A stretch of DNA of 64,000 nucleotides. It comes from Marimicrobium sp913061115 (GTDB taxonomy: Bacteria > Pseudomonadota > Gammaproteobacteria > Pseudomonadales > Halieaceae). The notes under the pieces were generated by a model. The model worked only from the letters and a program-made list of their open reading frames with translations, was not told where the DNA came from and ran no database searches. Shown here piece by piece: positions 43,139-52,238 of this stretch. The first letter of the stretch is position 1, and the number at the start of each line of letters is the position of its first letter. Location of the stretch: contig NZ_CP159826.1 in the NCBI RefSeq assembly GCF_047729875.1, positions 2,480,001 to 2,544,000 of the forward strand, read 5' to 3'. The translations under genes were made by a program, and so were the position numbers.

Positions 43139-44458
43139 TCACAGTCGCCACACTTTCAATTTTTCAGCTTCTAATTCTTCCCGATCTAACACAGATTTTA
43201 GATCTATCAACGTGGCACCTTCGTCCATCATCTCTCCATACTCCGCCACGCTCATTTGAAGGTATTGAGCATGCGGAACAGCAAGAATAACTGCCTGACA
43301 GCCTCTTAAATCCTCTCGTTCGCAAAGTGCTATCCCATACTCTGAAAGCGCCTCCGCGGCATTCGCCAGAGGGTCGTGCACTATTACCTCACAACAGTAC
43401 TCCAGCAGCTCATCGATAATGTCCACCACTTTAGAGTTACGCAAGTCGGGGCAGTTTTCCTTAAATGTCAGACCCAATACAGCAATCTTAGCGCCACTCA
43501 CCCGGTGGCCGTGCTGCACCAATTGCTTGACCGTTTGCTCAGCCACAAACTTTCCCATATTGTCGTTTGTCTTGCGTCCAGCCAGAATAACCTGCGGATG
43601 ATGGCCAACCGTCTCTGCCTTATACGTCAGATAGTAGGGATCGACACCAATACAGTGGCCTCCGACCAGGCCAGGCCGGAAAGGGAGAAAATTCCATTTC
43701 GTGCCTGCTGCCTCCAAAACATCAAGCGTATCAATACCCAGGCGGTTAAAAATCACCGCCAATTCATTCATTAGCGCAATATTAAGATCTCGCTGTGTGT
43801 TTTCAATAACCTTGGCCGCTTCAGCAACTTTAATCGTTGCCGCTCGATGCGTGCCCGCATTCACTACCTCGCCATAGAGCCTGGCTATTTTATCAAGCGT
43901 TTCCGGTGTATCCCCGGAAACCACTTTGATGATTGTTTCCAGACGATGTTCCTTGTCTCCAGGATTAATACGCTCGGGAGAGTAGCCAACATAAAAGCCA
44001 CCCTCGATATCAGCGCTATTGGAGTTCCGGCCGGCCCAAGATAATCCCGACGCTTGCTCTAATATCGGGACGCAAATTTCTTCCGTACAACCAGGATAAA
44101 CCGTCGATTCAAAAATCACTGTAGCCCCCGGTCGTAGATGTGCACCTACGGAGCGACAAGCACCCTCAAGAGGCGAAAGGTCGGGCCGTCGGGCCTCGTC
44201 GATCGGGGTGGGCACAACCACGATGATAATCTGTGCCTCAGACAACTTACTGGCATCACTGCAAAACTCAAGCATAGTCGCCGCAGCCAACTGCTTCGGC
44301 TCCACTTCACCACTGGGGTCGGTGCCCGCCCGATAAAAATTCAGTTTTTCGACATTCAAGTCCAAACCAATGGTGCGACGCAAGCGACCAAAAGCCACTG
44401 CCAGAGGCAACCCAACATATCCAAGGCCAACGATTGCTATCGTGTCTAAATCTTCCAT
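43139..44458 (-). CDS. UDP-N-acetyl-hexosamine/UDP-glucose family 6-dehydrogenase (TviB/WbpO type)
   Basis: 439 residues. NAD loop IAIVGLGYVGLPLAVAFGR, catalytic Cys in GGHCIGVDPYYLTYKA, the Lys/Asn of NELAVIFNRLGID and a C-terminal UDP-binding domain (LGLTFKENCPDLRNSKV). The overall pattern is the TviB/WbpO type, which oxidises UDP-GlcNAc or UDP-GalNAc to the uronic acid for capsule or exopolysaccharide. It sits between the acyl carrier protein and prsK; a polysaccharide role fits exosortase systems. Exact sugar is inferred. Confidence 0.88.
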   Translation of the reverse strand: MEDLDTIAIVGLGYVGLPLAVAFGRLRRTIGLDLNVEKLNFYRAGTDPSGEVEPKQLAAATMLEFCSDASKLSEAQIIIVVVPTPIDEARRPDLSPLEGACRSVGAHLRPGATVIFESTVYPGCTEEICVPILEQASGLSWAGRNSNSADIEGGFYVGYSPERINPGDKEHRLETIIKVVSGDTPETLDKIARLYGEVVNAGTHRAATIKVAEAAKVIENTQRDLNIALMNELAVIFNRLGIDTLDVLEAAGTKWNFLPFRPGLVGGHCIGVDPYYLTYKAETVGHHPQVILAGRKTNDNMGKFVAEQTVKQLVQHGHRVSGAKIAVLGLTFKENCPDLRNSKVVDIIDELLEYCCEVIVHDPLANAAEALSEYGIALCEREDLRGCQAVILAVPHAQYLQMSVAEYGEMMDEGATLIDLKSVLDREELEAEKLKVWRL

Positions 44459-44711
44459 CCGCTATTTACTCTTTGTCTAACTACCCAAAACCCACAGCAT
44501 TATTTATGCAAGACTTGTACGTCTTTGACACAGCCTGACACTCTGGATGCTAGCAAACAGGCCTAAACAATAAAATGTTTATTGTCATTATTCTCAATTG
44601 AGTACGCCAGTTATCTTATACAATGCCTCTCTCGTCACTCATACCAGCATTTACACCAGCGAAACAGAAGTATAGTGTTTGCTTCTGAATATTTCTATCG
44701 AGGGACATAAC

Positions 44712-46859
44712 GTGGCATTCGACTTTCTAATTCCTAAATTAGAGACTCAAGTCGGCATAGTCGGCAACATCGGCCTGTACAGCTACGGCACTGCTTTTTT
44801 CGCCTTTATTACCCTCGTTATATTCATCTCCATCTCCAGACGACATAATCCAGTGGGCAACGCCCTGCTGACCGCGAGCATTTTGACCGCGGCATGGGCA
44901 GCAGTCGTCGCTATATCAACCTTGCTGCCCAACCCCATTTTGCTGCTGATACAACTGGCCGAGGCGGCTCGTAACGGCGCTTGGATATTTGTTTTGCTAA
45001 AGCTACTTTCCTTACGATTACAAGGCACCGATCACATACTGGCAAGCAATCGATGGGTCCCTTGGTATTACCTAAGTTTTACCATGATTGTCGTTTTACT
45101 CATCAGCATTGATCCTCTGCTGGAGAAGATGCCTTCACTCTTCAATATTTCCTTGTATGCAAACTCCGGTGGTTGGCTTGCAATGTCTATTGTGAGCTTG
45201 TTACTGCTGGAACAATATTACCGCAATAGTAATGATGCTGAACTCTGGCTCACCAAGCAACTGTGTCTGGGTCTAGGTATATTGTTCGCTTTCGATCTTT
45301 TTATGTATGCAGAGGGACTTCTGTTCCGCCAGCTGAATCAGAATGCGTGGCAAGCACGAGGGCTTATTAGCGCAATGGCGGCCATCCTAATTGGCGTCAG
45401 CGTTAGCCGCACTGCTGGCAAAGAGGTTATAGCGAACCAGCAAGCCTTTCGCACTTCAAGACATTTTGCCTTCCATGCTCTCACCTTGATGGCCTCGGGT
45501 GTCTACCTCATTGCAATGGCCCTGACAGGCTATTCGATTCGCTATCTGGGGGGCAGTTGGGGTGGCATATTGCAAATCACATTTTTGTGTGCCGCTGGCT
45601 TGACCTTGGTTGTGTTACTGTTCTCTGGACGAATCCGGGCCAGCTTCAGGGTGTGGCTAAGCAAAAATTTCTTCAGTTACAAATATGATTACCGAGTTGA
45701 ATGGCTGGAGTTCACTGAAATTCTTGCGAGCGGCAAGACCGACATCCCTGAAAATATCACCCGCGCTATGGCCAACCTAGCCAAAAGCCCAGGAGGAGTC
45801 CTCTGGAGCAGAACCGATGGCGGACGTTTCACTATTGCGGCCAACTGGGATATGCCAATCCCTCTAACGGATATCAATTTAAGCGAACTGCCTGAATGGC
45901 TACGAACCAATGAATGGATTATTGATCTACGAGAATGGCAAAGTGATCCAGACATATATGCAAATCTCGCAATGCCCGCGATGATAAGTGCTATTCCTAA
46001 CGCCTGGCTGATTATACCGCTTTTATTTGGCGACAAGCTGCAAGGCATTGTGTTGCTTCGCGAATCTGAGATCGCAGGAGACCTCAACTGGGAGGACAGG
46101 GATCTACTAAAAGTGGCCGGCAAGCAGGCAGCGAGTCACCTAGCGCAGTTTCAGGCCGACCAGGCACTGGTTGAGTCGCGTCAATTCGAAGCGTTCAACC
46201 GCCTTTCAGCCTACGTCATCCACGACCTCAAAAATATTCTCGCGCAACTTTCTCTGATCGTTGCAAATGCAAAAAAGCATAAGAGAAATCCTGAATTTAT
46301 TGATGACATGGTTGATACCGTTAGCAATACGGTGGACCGAATGAGTAAATTAATGACGCAATTGCGCAGTGAGACGTTGCGGGCACAACAACAAGAATTC
46401 AAACTGATGGAATTACTGCAAAACGCTGTGGATGCCTGTAAACTTCAAAGCCCCACCCCCGAACTCACAGTGGTGGATAATACGTTAACATTGGCGTGTG
46501 ACAGTGATCGGCTGCGAACAGTATTTGAACACTTGATACAAAATGCCCAAGAAGCAACCAACGAGAGAGGGGAAGTGACTGTCCGGCTATTGACCGGATC
46601 GGGCTTTGCCATCGTGGAAATTGAGGATAACGGCACGGGAATGGATGAACAGTTCATCCGACACCGTCTGTTTAAGCCCTTCGACTCCACAAAGGGCCTG
46701 ACAGGTATGGGTATAGGCGCATTTGAGAGCCGCGATTTCATCCATAGTCTGGGGGGTGAAATAAACGTGACAAGTGCAGTGGGGCAGGGTTCTATATTCC
46801 GCGTACTCATACCCTGTGTTAACCAAGCGGGTGCCCGGCATGCATCCCCCATTTCTTAA
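44712..46859 (+). CDS. prsK: PEP-CTERM system sensor histidine kinase PrsK
   Basis: 715 residues from a GTG with GAGGGA 6 bases upstream; a TTG at 44679 is weaker. An N-terminal integral membrane sensor of about eight spans (residues 15-300), a GAF-like region (about 310-480), then HDLKNILAQLSLIVANAKKH carrying the phospho-His and an HATPase (IEDNGTGMD, GLTGMGIGAFES). This architecture and the HDLKN-type H-box are those of PrsK, partner of PrsR in exosortase loci. prsR starts 6 bp downstream. Confidence 0.9.
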   Translation: MAFDFLIPKLETQVGIVGNIGLYSYGTAFFAFITLVIFISISRRHNPVGNALLTASILTAAWAAVVAISTLLPNPILLLIQLAEAARNGAWIFVLLKLLSLRLQGTDHILASNRWVPWYYLSFTMIVVLLISIDPLLEKMPSLFNISLYANSGGWLAMSIVSLLLLEQYYRNSNDAELWLTKQLCLGLGILFAFDLFMYAEGLLFRQLNQNAWQARGLISAMAAILIGVSVSRTAGKEVIANQQAFRTSRHFAFHALTLMASGVYLIAMALTGYSIRYLGGSWGGILQITFLCAAGLTLVVLLFSGRIRASFRVWLSKNFFSYKYDYRVEWLEFTEILASGKTDIPENITRAMANLAKSPGGVLWSRTDGGRFTIAANWDMPIPLTDINLSELPEWLRTNEWIIDLREWQSDPDIYANLAMPAMISAIPNAWLIIPLLFGDKLQGIVLLRESEIAGDLNWEDRDLLKVAGKQAASHLAQFQADQALVESRQFEAFNRLSAYVIHDLKNILAQLSLIVANAKKHKRNPEFIDDMVDTVSNTVDRMSKLMTQLRSETLRAQQQEFKLMELLQNAVDACKLQSPTPELTVVDNTLTLACDSDRLRTVFEHLIQNAQEATNERGEVTVRLLTGSGFAIVEIEDNGTGMDEQFIRHRLFKPFDSTKGLTGMGIGAFESRDFIHSLGGEINVTSAVGQGSIFRVLIPCVNQAGARHASPIS

Positions 46860-46865
46860 GGTAGA

Positions 46866-48227
46866 TTGCCATTGAAAGATAGCAAAAGGAAACTGCTGGT
46901 TGTTGAAGACGATAAGGGGCTGCAAAGCCAATTACGCTGGGCCTTTGATGACTTCGAGGTGACTATCGCTGGCGATCGCGCGGAAGCTATTAATCAGGTG
47001 CGTCGTATCGAACCGAATGTCGTTTTACTGGACTTAGGCTTGCCGCCCGATCCTGGCGGTGTCACCGAGGGACTCGCTACCCTGAGTGAAATTCTTTCAC
47101 TCACACCTGCAACCAAAGTCATCATTCTTACCGGAGATGATAATTACGCCAACGCAGTCAAATCCATTGCACTGGGCGCCTATGACTTTCACCAAAAACC
47201 CGCCGACCGGCAAATGCTGGCTCTACTCGTGGACCGCGCCTACCATGTGAATGCACTGGAACTCGAAAATCGCAGACTTCAGAATCATAATCAGAACATG
47301 CCTTTAATGGGGATCATTACATCCAGCCCCCAAATGCTCAAAGTCTGTCGTACGATCGAAAAAATAGCCCCGTCAGACATTACCACATTAGTATTGGGAG
47401 CAAGCGGAACCGGCAAGGAACTCTGCGCGCGGGCTCTGCACGCGTTGAGCCCACGAGCTGGCCATTCGTTAGTGGCCATCAACTGTGCCGCGATACCGGG
47501 GAATCTACTAGAAAGTGAGCTCTTCGGCTACGAAAAAGGTGCTTTTACCGGTGCAGTGAAACAGACACCAGGGAAGATTGAGTATGCGGATAAGGGCACC
47601 CTATTTCTAGATGAAATTGGGGACCTGCCCATGGAACTGCAGGCTAAACTTTTGCGCTTCCTACAGGAAAGAGTGGTAGAACACATTGGGGGGCGTACGG
47701 AAATTCCCGTGGATGTACGTATCGTCTGTGCCACACACCAGAACTTGGAAGACTTGATTTCAAAGGGTCTGTTCCGCGAAGACTTATATTACCGTATTAG
47801 TGACATTGTGCTCGAAATACCAAGTCTCAAAGAGCGTGAAGGCGACACTCTTCTATTGGCCAAATCATTTCTCAATCAGTGGAGCAAGGAATATAGTAGC
47901 TCTGCAAAATGCTTTTCCGCTGGAGCTATCGCGGCTATGGCAGCCTATGACTGGCCAGGCAACGTGCGTGAACTGGAGAGCCGCGTAAAACGCGGGGTAA
48001 TTATGGCTGATGGCAGCCAGATAAGCGCTGAGGGCCTCGAATTGGCCAGCAGTAAGGAAGAGCCCATCCTGGAAACCCTCAAGGTGATACGAGACAAGGC
48101 GGACTATACTGCTGTACTTCAGGCCATGAGCCACACCAACCAGAATGTAACCGAAGCAGCCAATGTGCTGGGAATTACCAGGCCAACCCTATACAAACTA
48201 CTGGAACGTATGGGAATACAACACTAG
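46866..48227 (+). CDS. prsR: PEP-CTERM system sigma-54 response regulator PrsR
   Basis: 453 residues, TTG start with AAGG before it. Receiver (LLVVEDDKGLQSQL; Asp in VVLLDLGLPPDPGG), AAA+ with Walker A GASGTGKELCARAL, the sigma-54 contact loop EKGAFTGAVKQ, Walker B LFLDEIGDLP, and a Fis-type HTH (NVTEAANVLGITRPTLYKLL). It should activate sigma-54 promoters of the exopolysaccharide/protein-sorting system; candidates are at 51434, 42968 and weakly 48234. Confidence 0.92.
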   Translation: MPLKDSKRKLLVVEDDKGLQSQLRWAFDDFEVTIAGDRAEAINQVRRIEPNVVLLDLGLPPDPGGVTEGLATLSEILSLTPATKVIILTGDDNYANAVKSIALGAYDFHQKPADRQMLALLVDRAYHVNALELENRRLQNHNQNMPLMGIITSSPQMLKVCRTIEKIAPSDITTLVLGASGTGKELCARALHALSPRAGHSLVAINCAAIPGNLLESELFGYEKGAFTGAVKQTPGKIEYADKGTLFLDEIGDLPMELQAKLLRFLQERVVEHIGGRTEIPVDVRIVCATHQNLEDLISKGLFREDLYYRISDIVLEIPSLKEREGDTLLLAKSFLNQWSKEYSSSAKCFSAGAIAAMAAYDWPGNVRELESRVKRGVIMADGSQISAEGLELASSKEEPILETLKVIRDKADYTAVLQAMSHTNQNVTEAANVLGITRPTLYKLLERMGIQH

Positions 48228-48344
48228 ACATCCTGGCATTGTCGTTGGCACATATTCATCGCATAATCCATCCTATCGTCGTGCTTCAATTAAGCTACAA
48301 TAAAGACCTCTCGCAGACGAGCTCTCCCCATCGATTTTATCGCA

Positions 48345-49949
48345 ATGCCAGACCTGATTCATCAGTCTATTCCCCACAGTGCGCAGGTCACGCCAGACGC
48401 ACCCGCGCTGCTATTTAAGGACCAGACATTCACCTACAGGCAAGTGCAACACAGGGTGGAGCAGGCCGCCAACGCACTATTGGGTCTAGGAATCGGTCCT
48501 GGAGAGAGGGTTGCGGTGTATCTACCGAAGCAACCAGAAGCCGTGTTCAGTCTGTTTGGCGCCGCGGCAGCCGGCGCCTGTTTTGTGCCCATCAACCCGC
48601 TACTTAAACCGCATCAAGTCGCGTATATCCTTACCCACTGCGATGTCAAAGTATTGATTACGTCTGCCCCACGCCTGGCTTTACTCGTGGGGGTATGTGA
48701 TACCTGTCCTGATCTACACACGATCGTTCTGGCAGAAGATCAGGCGCCAGAAGAGGCAACCCCGCTCCCACAACGACTTATAGGCTACAAAGGGTTTTGT
48801 GACTTATCCGGCGACAACGTGGAACCGCACCGCCGTATCGACACCGATATGGCCGCTATCTTGTACACCTCAGGCAGTACCGGCAGCCCCAAAGGTGTAG
48901 TCTTGTCCCATCGCAACATGGTGGCCGGAGCGCACAGTGTCACCGGTTATTTGGGTAATTCCTCTACTGACCGCGTACTTGCGGTGCTGCCCCTTAGCTT
49001 CGATGCGGGGCTCAGCCAGCTCACCACGGCCTTTTCAGTAGGTGCTGCCGTCGTCCTGATGGACTACCTACTGCCCCGCGATGTACTGCGGGCGGTGGTG
49101 CGCTACAGGATCACTGGTTTAGCGGCGGTACCGTCACTTTGGAATCAGCTCAAAGAGCTTGAATGGCCAGTCCAAGCAACACAATCATTGCGTTACATCA
49201 CTAACACGGGTGGTGCCATGCCAGTATCAACTACCCGGACGCTGCAACAAATCCTGCCGTCGACCGATATTTTCTTGATGTACGGCCTCACTGAAGCCTT
49301 TCGTTCAACCTATCTGCCTCCAGATCAGGTGAATGTTCGCCCACATTCAATCGGCAAAGCGATTCCCAATGCTCAGATCCTAGTGATTAACGCAGAAGGC
49401 AGGGAGTGTGCGCCCAACGAACCTGGTGAGCTGGTGCATTGCGGCGTACTGGTGAGCCTGGGTTACTGGAATGATCCCGATGAGACAGCTGAACGCTTTA
49501 AGCCCTGTCCGCATAGCTCGCCCGAGATGGCCTCCACAGAATTGGCCGTATGGTCTGGCGATCAGGTAATGAAAGATGAGGAAGGCTACCTTTACTTCAT
49601 CAGCCGCAACGATGAAATGATCAAGACGTCTGGCTATCGGGTGAGTCCCACAGAGATAGAAGACATTATCCACGGTACCGGCCTGGTCACCGAAGCAGTG
49701 GCTATGGGATTACCTCATGCTGCACTCGGTCAGGCCATACTGCTGGTCGTTACCCCTGCTCTAGGCGCGAAGGTAGATGACACCCTAAAAAATGCAGTCT
49801 TAAGTCGCTGTCGCACAGAACTGCCGAATTTTATGGTGCCCGCAATAGTCACCGTGCAAGACACGCTACCCCATAACGCCAACGGTAAAATCGACCGACG
49901 CATGCTGTCTGAACAGTATCAAACTATGTTTCAGGATGATTCACCATGA
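48345..49949 (+). CDS. AMP-dependent acyl ligase, exosortase A-associated
   Basis: 534 residues of the ANL superfamily: P-loop ILYTSGSTGSPKGVVLSHRN, YGLTEAFRSTYLPP, the Asp of VWSGDQVMKDEEGYLYFISR and the catalytic Lys in NANGKIDRRML. Together with the PLP decarboxylase whose start overlaps its stop (ATGA), it matches the ligase/decarboxylase pair found beside exosortase A. It presumably loads an acyl or amino acid group on the acyl carrier protein encoded at 42639. True substrate unknown. A poor sigma-54-like site (TGGCAT-TGTCG-TTGG) is at 48234-48248. Confidence 0.88.
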   Translation: MPDLIHQSIPHSAQVTPDAPALLFKDQTFTYRQVQHRVEQAANALLGLGIGPGERVAVYLPKQPEAVFSLFGAAAAGACFVPINPLLKPHQVAYILTHCDVKVLITSAPRLALLVGVCDTCPDLHTIVLAEDQAPEEATPLPQRLIGYKGFCDLSGDNVEPHRRIDTDMAAILYTSGSTGSPKGVVLSHRNMVAGAHSVTGYLGNSSTDRVLAVLPLSFDAGLSQLTTAFSVGAAVVLMDYLLPRDVLRAVVRYRITGLAAVPSLWNQLKELEWPVQATQSLRYITNTGGAMPVSTTRTLQQILPSTDIFLMYGLTEAFRSTYLPPDQVNVRPHSIGKAIPNAQILVINAEGRECAPNEPGELVHCGVLVSLGYWNDPDETAERFKPCPHSSPEMASTELAVWSGDQVMKDEEGYLYFISRNDEMIKTSGYRVSPTEIEDIIHGTGLVTEAVAMGLPHAALGQAILLVVTPALGAKVDDTLKNAVLSRCRTELPNFMVPAIVTVQDTLPHNANGKIDRRMLSEQYQTMFQDDSP

Positions 49950-51196
49950 GCAAGATAAAAAGTATGGCTGAAACACCGAAGCATGCACCAATGAATCAGT
50001 TCGAAGTCGCAGATAATTGCCTGCGAATCGGCGGGCAACCACTTGTCGATCTCGCTAGGCAGGTGGGTAATACTCCCTTTTATGCCTATGACCGCACGGT
50101 GATGCGCTCGCAGGTAGAGCAGTTACGCGCGGCACTGCCGGCTGAAATCCACTTGCACTATGCCATGAAGGCCAACCCCATGCCTGAGGTCGTACGGTAT
50201 CTGGCAGGAATTACTGAGGGATTGGACGTGGCTTCTGCAGGCGAACTGAAGGTAGCCCTAGAGGCTGGCGCTAAACCAGCCAACATCAGTTTTGCCGGCC
50301 CGGGGAAATCAGATGCCGATCTACAAGCTGCGGTGGACAGCGGGGTGATCATCAACATGGAGTCCAATGCTGAAATGCTGCGTATCGCGGCACTGGTTGA
50401 GGGGCAGCCCATCCGCCCACGTGTCGCTATTCGTATCAATCCTGATTTTGAGCTCAAGTCGGCTGGCATGAAAATGGGCAGCGGCCCCAAGCCCTTTGGG
50501 GTAGATGCCGAATGCGTGCCCGCGATGCTGGAGACCCTCGGAACACTGCCCTTGGAATTCATGGGATTCCACATTTTTAGCGGCTCACAGAATTTGCGTG
50601 AGCAGGCCATTATCGAAGCCCAAACTAAGACCTTCGAACTCGCCTTCCGTCTCGCCCAATTCGCCCCGTCACCTGTGCGTTGGCTCAATATCGGTGGTGG
50701 TCTGGGCGTGCCCTACTTCCCTGGAGAGCAACGTCTGGATTTAGCCTCCATCGGAGCCAACCTATCGTCTCTGATCGAGACCGCCCAGGAAAAGCTTCCA
50801 GGAGCAGAAATCGTAATGGAACTGGGCCGTTATCTCGCAGCCGAAGCAGGTATTTACGTCTGCGAAGTGGTTGATAGAAAGGTCTCTCGTGGGCAGACCT
50901 TCCTTATCACCAATGGCGGCCTGCACCACCATCTCGCTGCCTCGGGAAATTTCGGCCAAATCATTCGGAAAAACTACCCCCTGTGCCTGGGTAATCGAAT
51001 ATCTGCGGATGAACTGGAGGTGGTCAACGTCGTCGGACCACTGTGCACCCCACTGGATGTGCTGGGCAATAAGGTTATTCTGCCGCGGGCGGGTCCGGGA
51101 GACCTCATAGTGGTATTCCAGTCCGGGGCGTACGGATTCAGCGCCAGTCCAAAAGATTTCCTGAGCCACCCTCATCCGACAGAGATTTTGCTCTAG
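49946..51196 (+). CDS. PLP-dependent decarboxylase, exosortase A-associated
   Basis: 416 residues of the alanine-racemase/DAP-decarboxylase fold (type III PLP). PLP Lys in LHYAMKANPMPEVV, LDVASAGELKVAL, HIFSGSQNL and GGGLGVPY, then the C-terminal CTPLDVLG with the substrate Cys and YGFSASPKDFLSHP. It is the exosortase-associated type, not lysA, given the context with the ligase. Start overlaps the ligase stop. Confidence 0.88.
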   Translation: MSKIKSMAETPKHAPMNQFEVADNCLRIGGQPLVDLARQVGNTPFYAYDRTVMRSQVEQLRAALPAEIHLHYAMKANPMPEVVRYLAGITEGLDVASAGELKVALEAGAKPANISFAGPGKSDADLQAAVDSGVIINMESNAEMLRIAALVEGQPIRPRVAIRINPDFELKSAGMKMGSGPKPFGVDAECVPAMLETLGTLPLEFMGFHIFSGSQNLREQAIIEAQTKTFELAFRLAQFAPSPVRWLNIGGGLGVPYFPGEQRLDLASIGANLSSLIETAQEKLPGAEIVMELGRYLAAEAGIYVCEVVDRKVSRGQTFLITNGGLHHHLAASGNFGQIIRKNYPLCLGNRISADELEVVNVVGPLCTPLDVLGNKVILPRAGPGDLIVVFQSGAYGFSASPKDFLSHPHPTEILL

Positions 51197-51317
51197 ATCC
51201 TCGGCACACTAGCATTGTGCATGTTGGAGAATCATTCCTTGGCCCTAAATTAGCCACAACCCGTGTTTCTAATCAAACGTCGTCATTGCCGTGGGCATCG
51301 CTGGGTTCATCGACTCA

Positions 51318-51337
51318 GGTTAGAGCCTGCTCTAACC
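51318..51337. promoter_or_regulatory. Inverted repeat upstream of sigma-54 promoter
   Basis: GGTTAGAG-CCTG-CTCTAACC is a perfect 8-bp inverted repeat with no T-run after it, so not an obvious terminator. It lies about 115 bp upstream of the -24 element at 51434, the range of enhancer sites for sigma-54 activators. Binding by PrsR is a guess. Confidence 0.4.
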
Positions 51338-51364
51338 CATAAATGTCAGAAAATTTTACACTTT

Positions 51365-51383
51365 CTGAGCATTCTCAGTTTTT
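51365..51383 (+). terminator. Weak terminator after the decarboxylase gene
   Basis: CTGAG-CATT-CTCAG followed by five T. The stem is only 5 bp, so termination is uncertain. Confidence 0.35.
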
Positions 51384-51433
51384 CAAATACCACCAACCCA
51401 TTAAGTTGTTGTAAACTAAGGTTATAGCCGAAT

Positions 51434-51449
51434 TGGCTCGAATATTGCT
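51434..51449 (+). promoter_or_regulatory. Sigma-54 promoter
   Basis: TGGCTC-GAATA-TTGCT matches the -24/-12 consensus TGGCAC-N5-TTGC(A/T) at every position but one, with correct spacing. Transcription would start near 51460, about 35 bases before the small membrane protein gene. prsR encodes a sigma-54 activator 3 kb upstream. Confidence 0.7.
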
Positions 51450-51494
51450 CTAATGGATTAGGCTTCCGCCACAGGTATTTATAGGGCATTATAG

Positions 51495-51764
51495 GTGATG
51501 GATTTAATACTAATTATTCTCGGTATAGCTGGCTCTGCGGCTATTGTCATAGCCGCCTATGTTGTTGCTGTGACGTCCCGAAACTATGCTTCACAAGATA
51601 AGAAGCGTAATGCGATGGACTCCGCTAACCCGGCGCTGCGCTTGGTACCGCGCAGCTCCAAAGATCGCCGGGATGGCAAGCCGGTAACATTTCCTCTCGC
51701 CGCCAACGGCATTCTGGTGGCCAACGATCGTCGCACACAGACCGATCGGCGAGCAGCAGCCTGA
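51495..51764 (+). CDS. Small membrane protein of unknown function, sigma-54 controlled
   Basis: 89 residues from GTG (AGGG 8 bases upstream), or 88 from the adjacent ATG at 51498. One N-terminal span (LILIILGIAGSAAIVIAAYV) then a polar, basic cytoplasmic tail with three DRR motifs (DRRDGKP, NDRRTQTDRR). No family recognised. Its sigma-54 promoter and location after the exosortase-associated genes suggest membership in the Prs regulon. Confidence 0.7.
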   Translation: MMDLILIILGIAGSAAIVIAAYVVAVTSRNYASQDKKRNAMDSANPALRLVPRSSKDRRDGKPVTFPLAANGILVANDRRTQTDRRAAA

Positions 51765-51849
51765 ACCTCACCACATTGCCGGTGGACGCTGCCAGCTAAG
51801 AACATAAGCTCGCTGAGCCGGTAACAATAGGCACTTTGGCACAAAAGCA

Positions 51850-52125
51850 CTAAACTTTAGGATCAACTTGCTCTTTCTTGAGCTTCTGTATGCGTTCCAG
51901 CTCACTCTTGTAGGTAGCGGTGACCTTCTCCACGCCAGAATCTGTTAGGCCCCCGCCATTTCCGCCAATAGCATAGGTCGTATAGTAACCAGAGGCTGAC
52001 ATCAGGCCATGGGCAACCATCTTAATATCAACACCCTCATCCTTAATGCTATTGGCAAGGTCAACAAAACGGTTCAGGCACTCAAGGTGAATTTGATAAT
52101 CGGTTTTTACGTCTGTCTTGCTCAT
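51850..52125 (-). CDS. DUF3144-like small protein
   Basis: 91 residues: a helical LNRFVDLANSIKDEGVDIKM followed by GLMSASGYYTTYAIGG and a final helix (YKSELERIQKLKK). It resembles the DUF3144 family, whose function is unknown. Convergent with the preceding small gene and divergent from recQ. Confidence 0.65.
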   Translation of the reverse strand: MSKTDVKTDYQIHLECLNRFVDLANSIKDEGVDIKMVAHGLMSASGYYTTYAIGGNGGGLTDSGVEKVTATYKSELERIQKLKKEQVDPKV

Positions 52126-52238
52126 GGCTAATCTCGACTCCTAGTTCATCATGTATACAGTGCAGTATTTTACCATTTAGTATTACGTTTGGGCTAATGT
52201 TCCGGTGTGATGCCGCCACTGCGGTATACTCCATCGCC

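Noticed and set aside
44536..44550. Sigma-54 promoter for prsK (TGACAC-N5-ATGC)
   Set aside because: The nearly invariant second G of the -24 element is A, and the -12 element also deviates.
48234..48250. Sigma-54 promoter for the AMP ligase
   Set aside because: TGGCAT-N5-TTGG has GG where GC is needed at -12, and the overlapping TGGCAC has a 7-base spacer; kept only as a remark.
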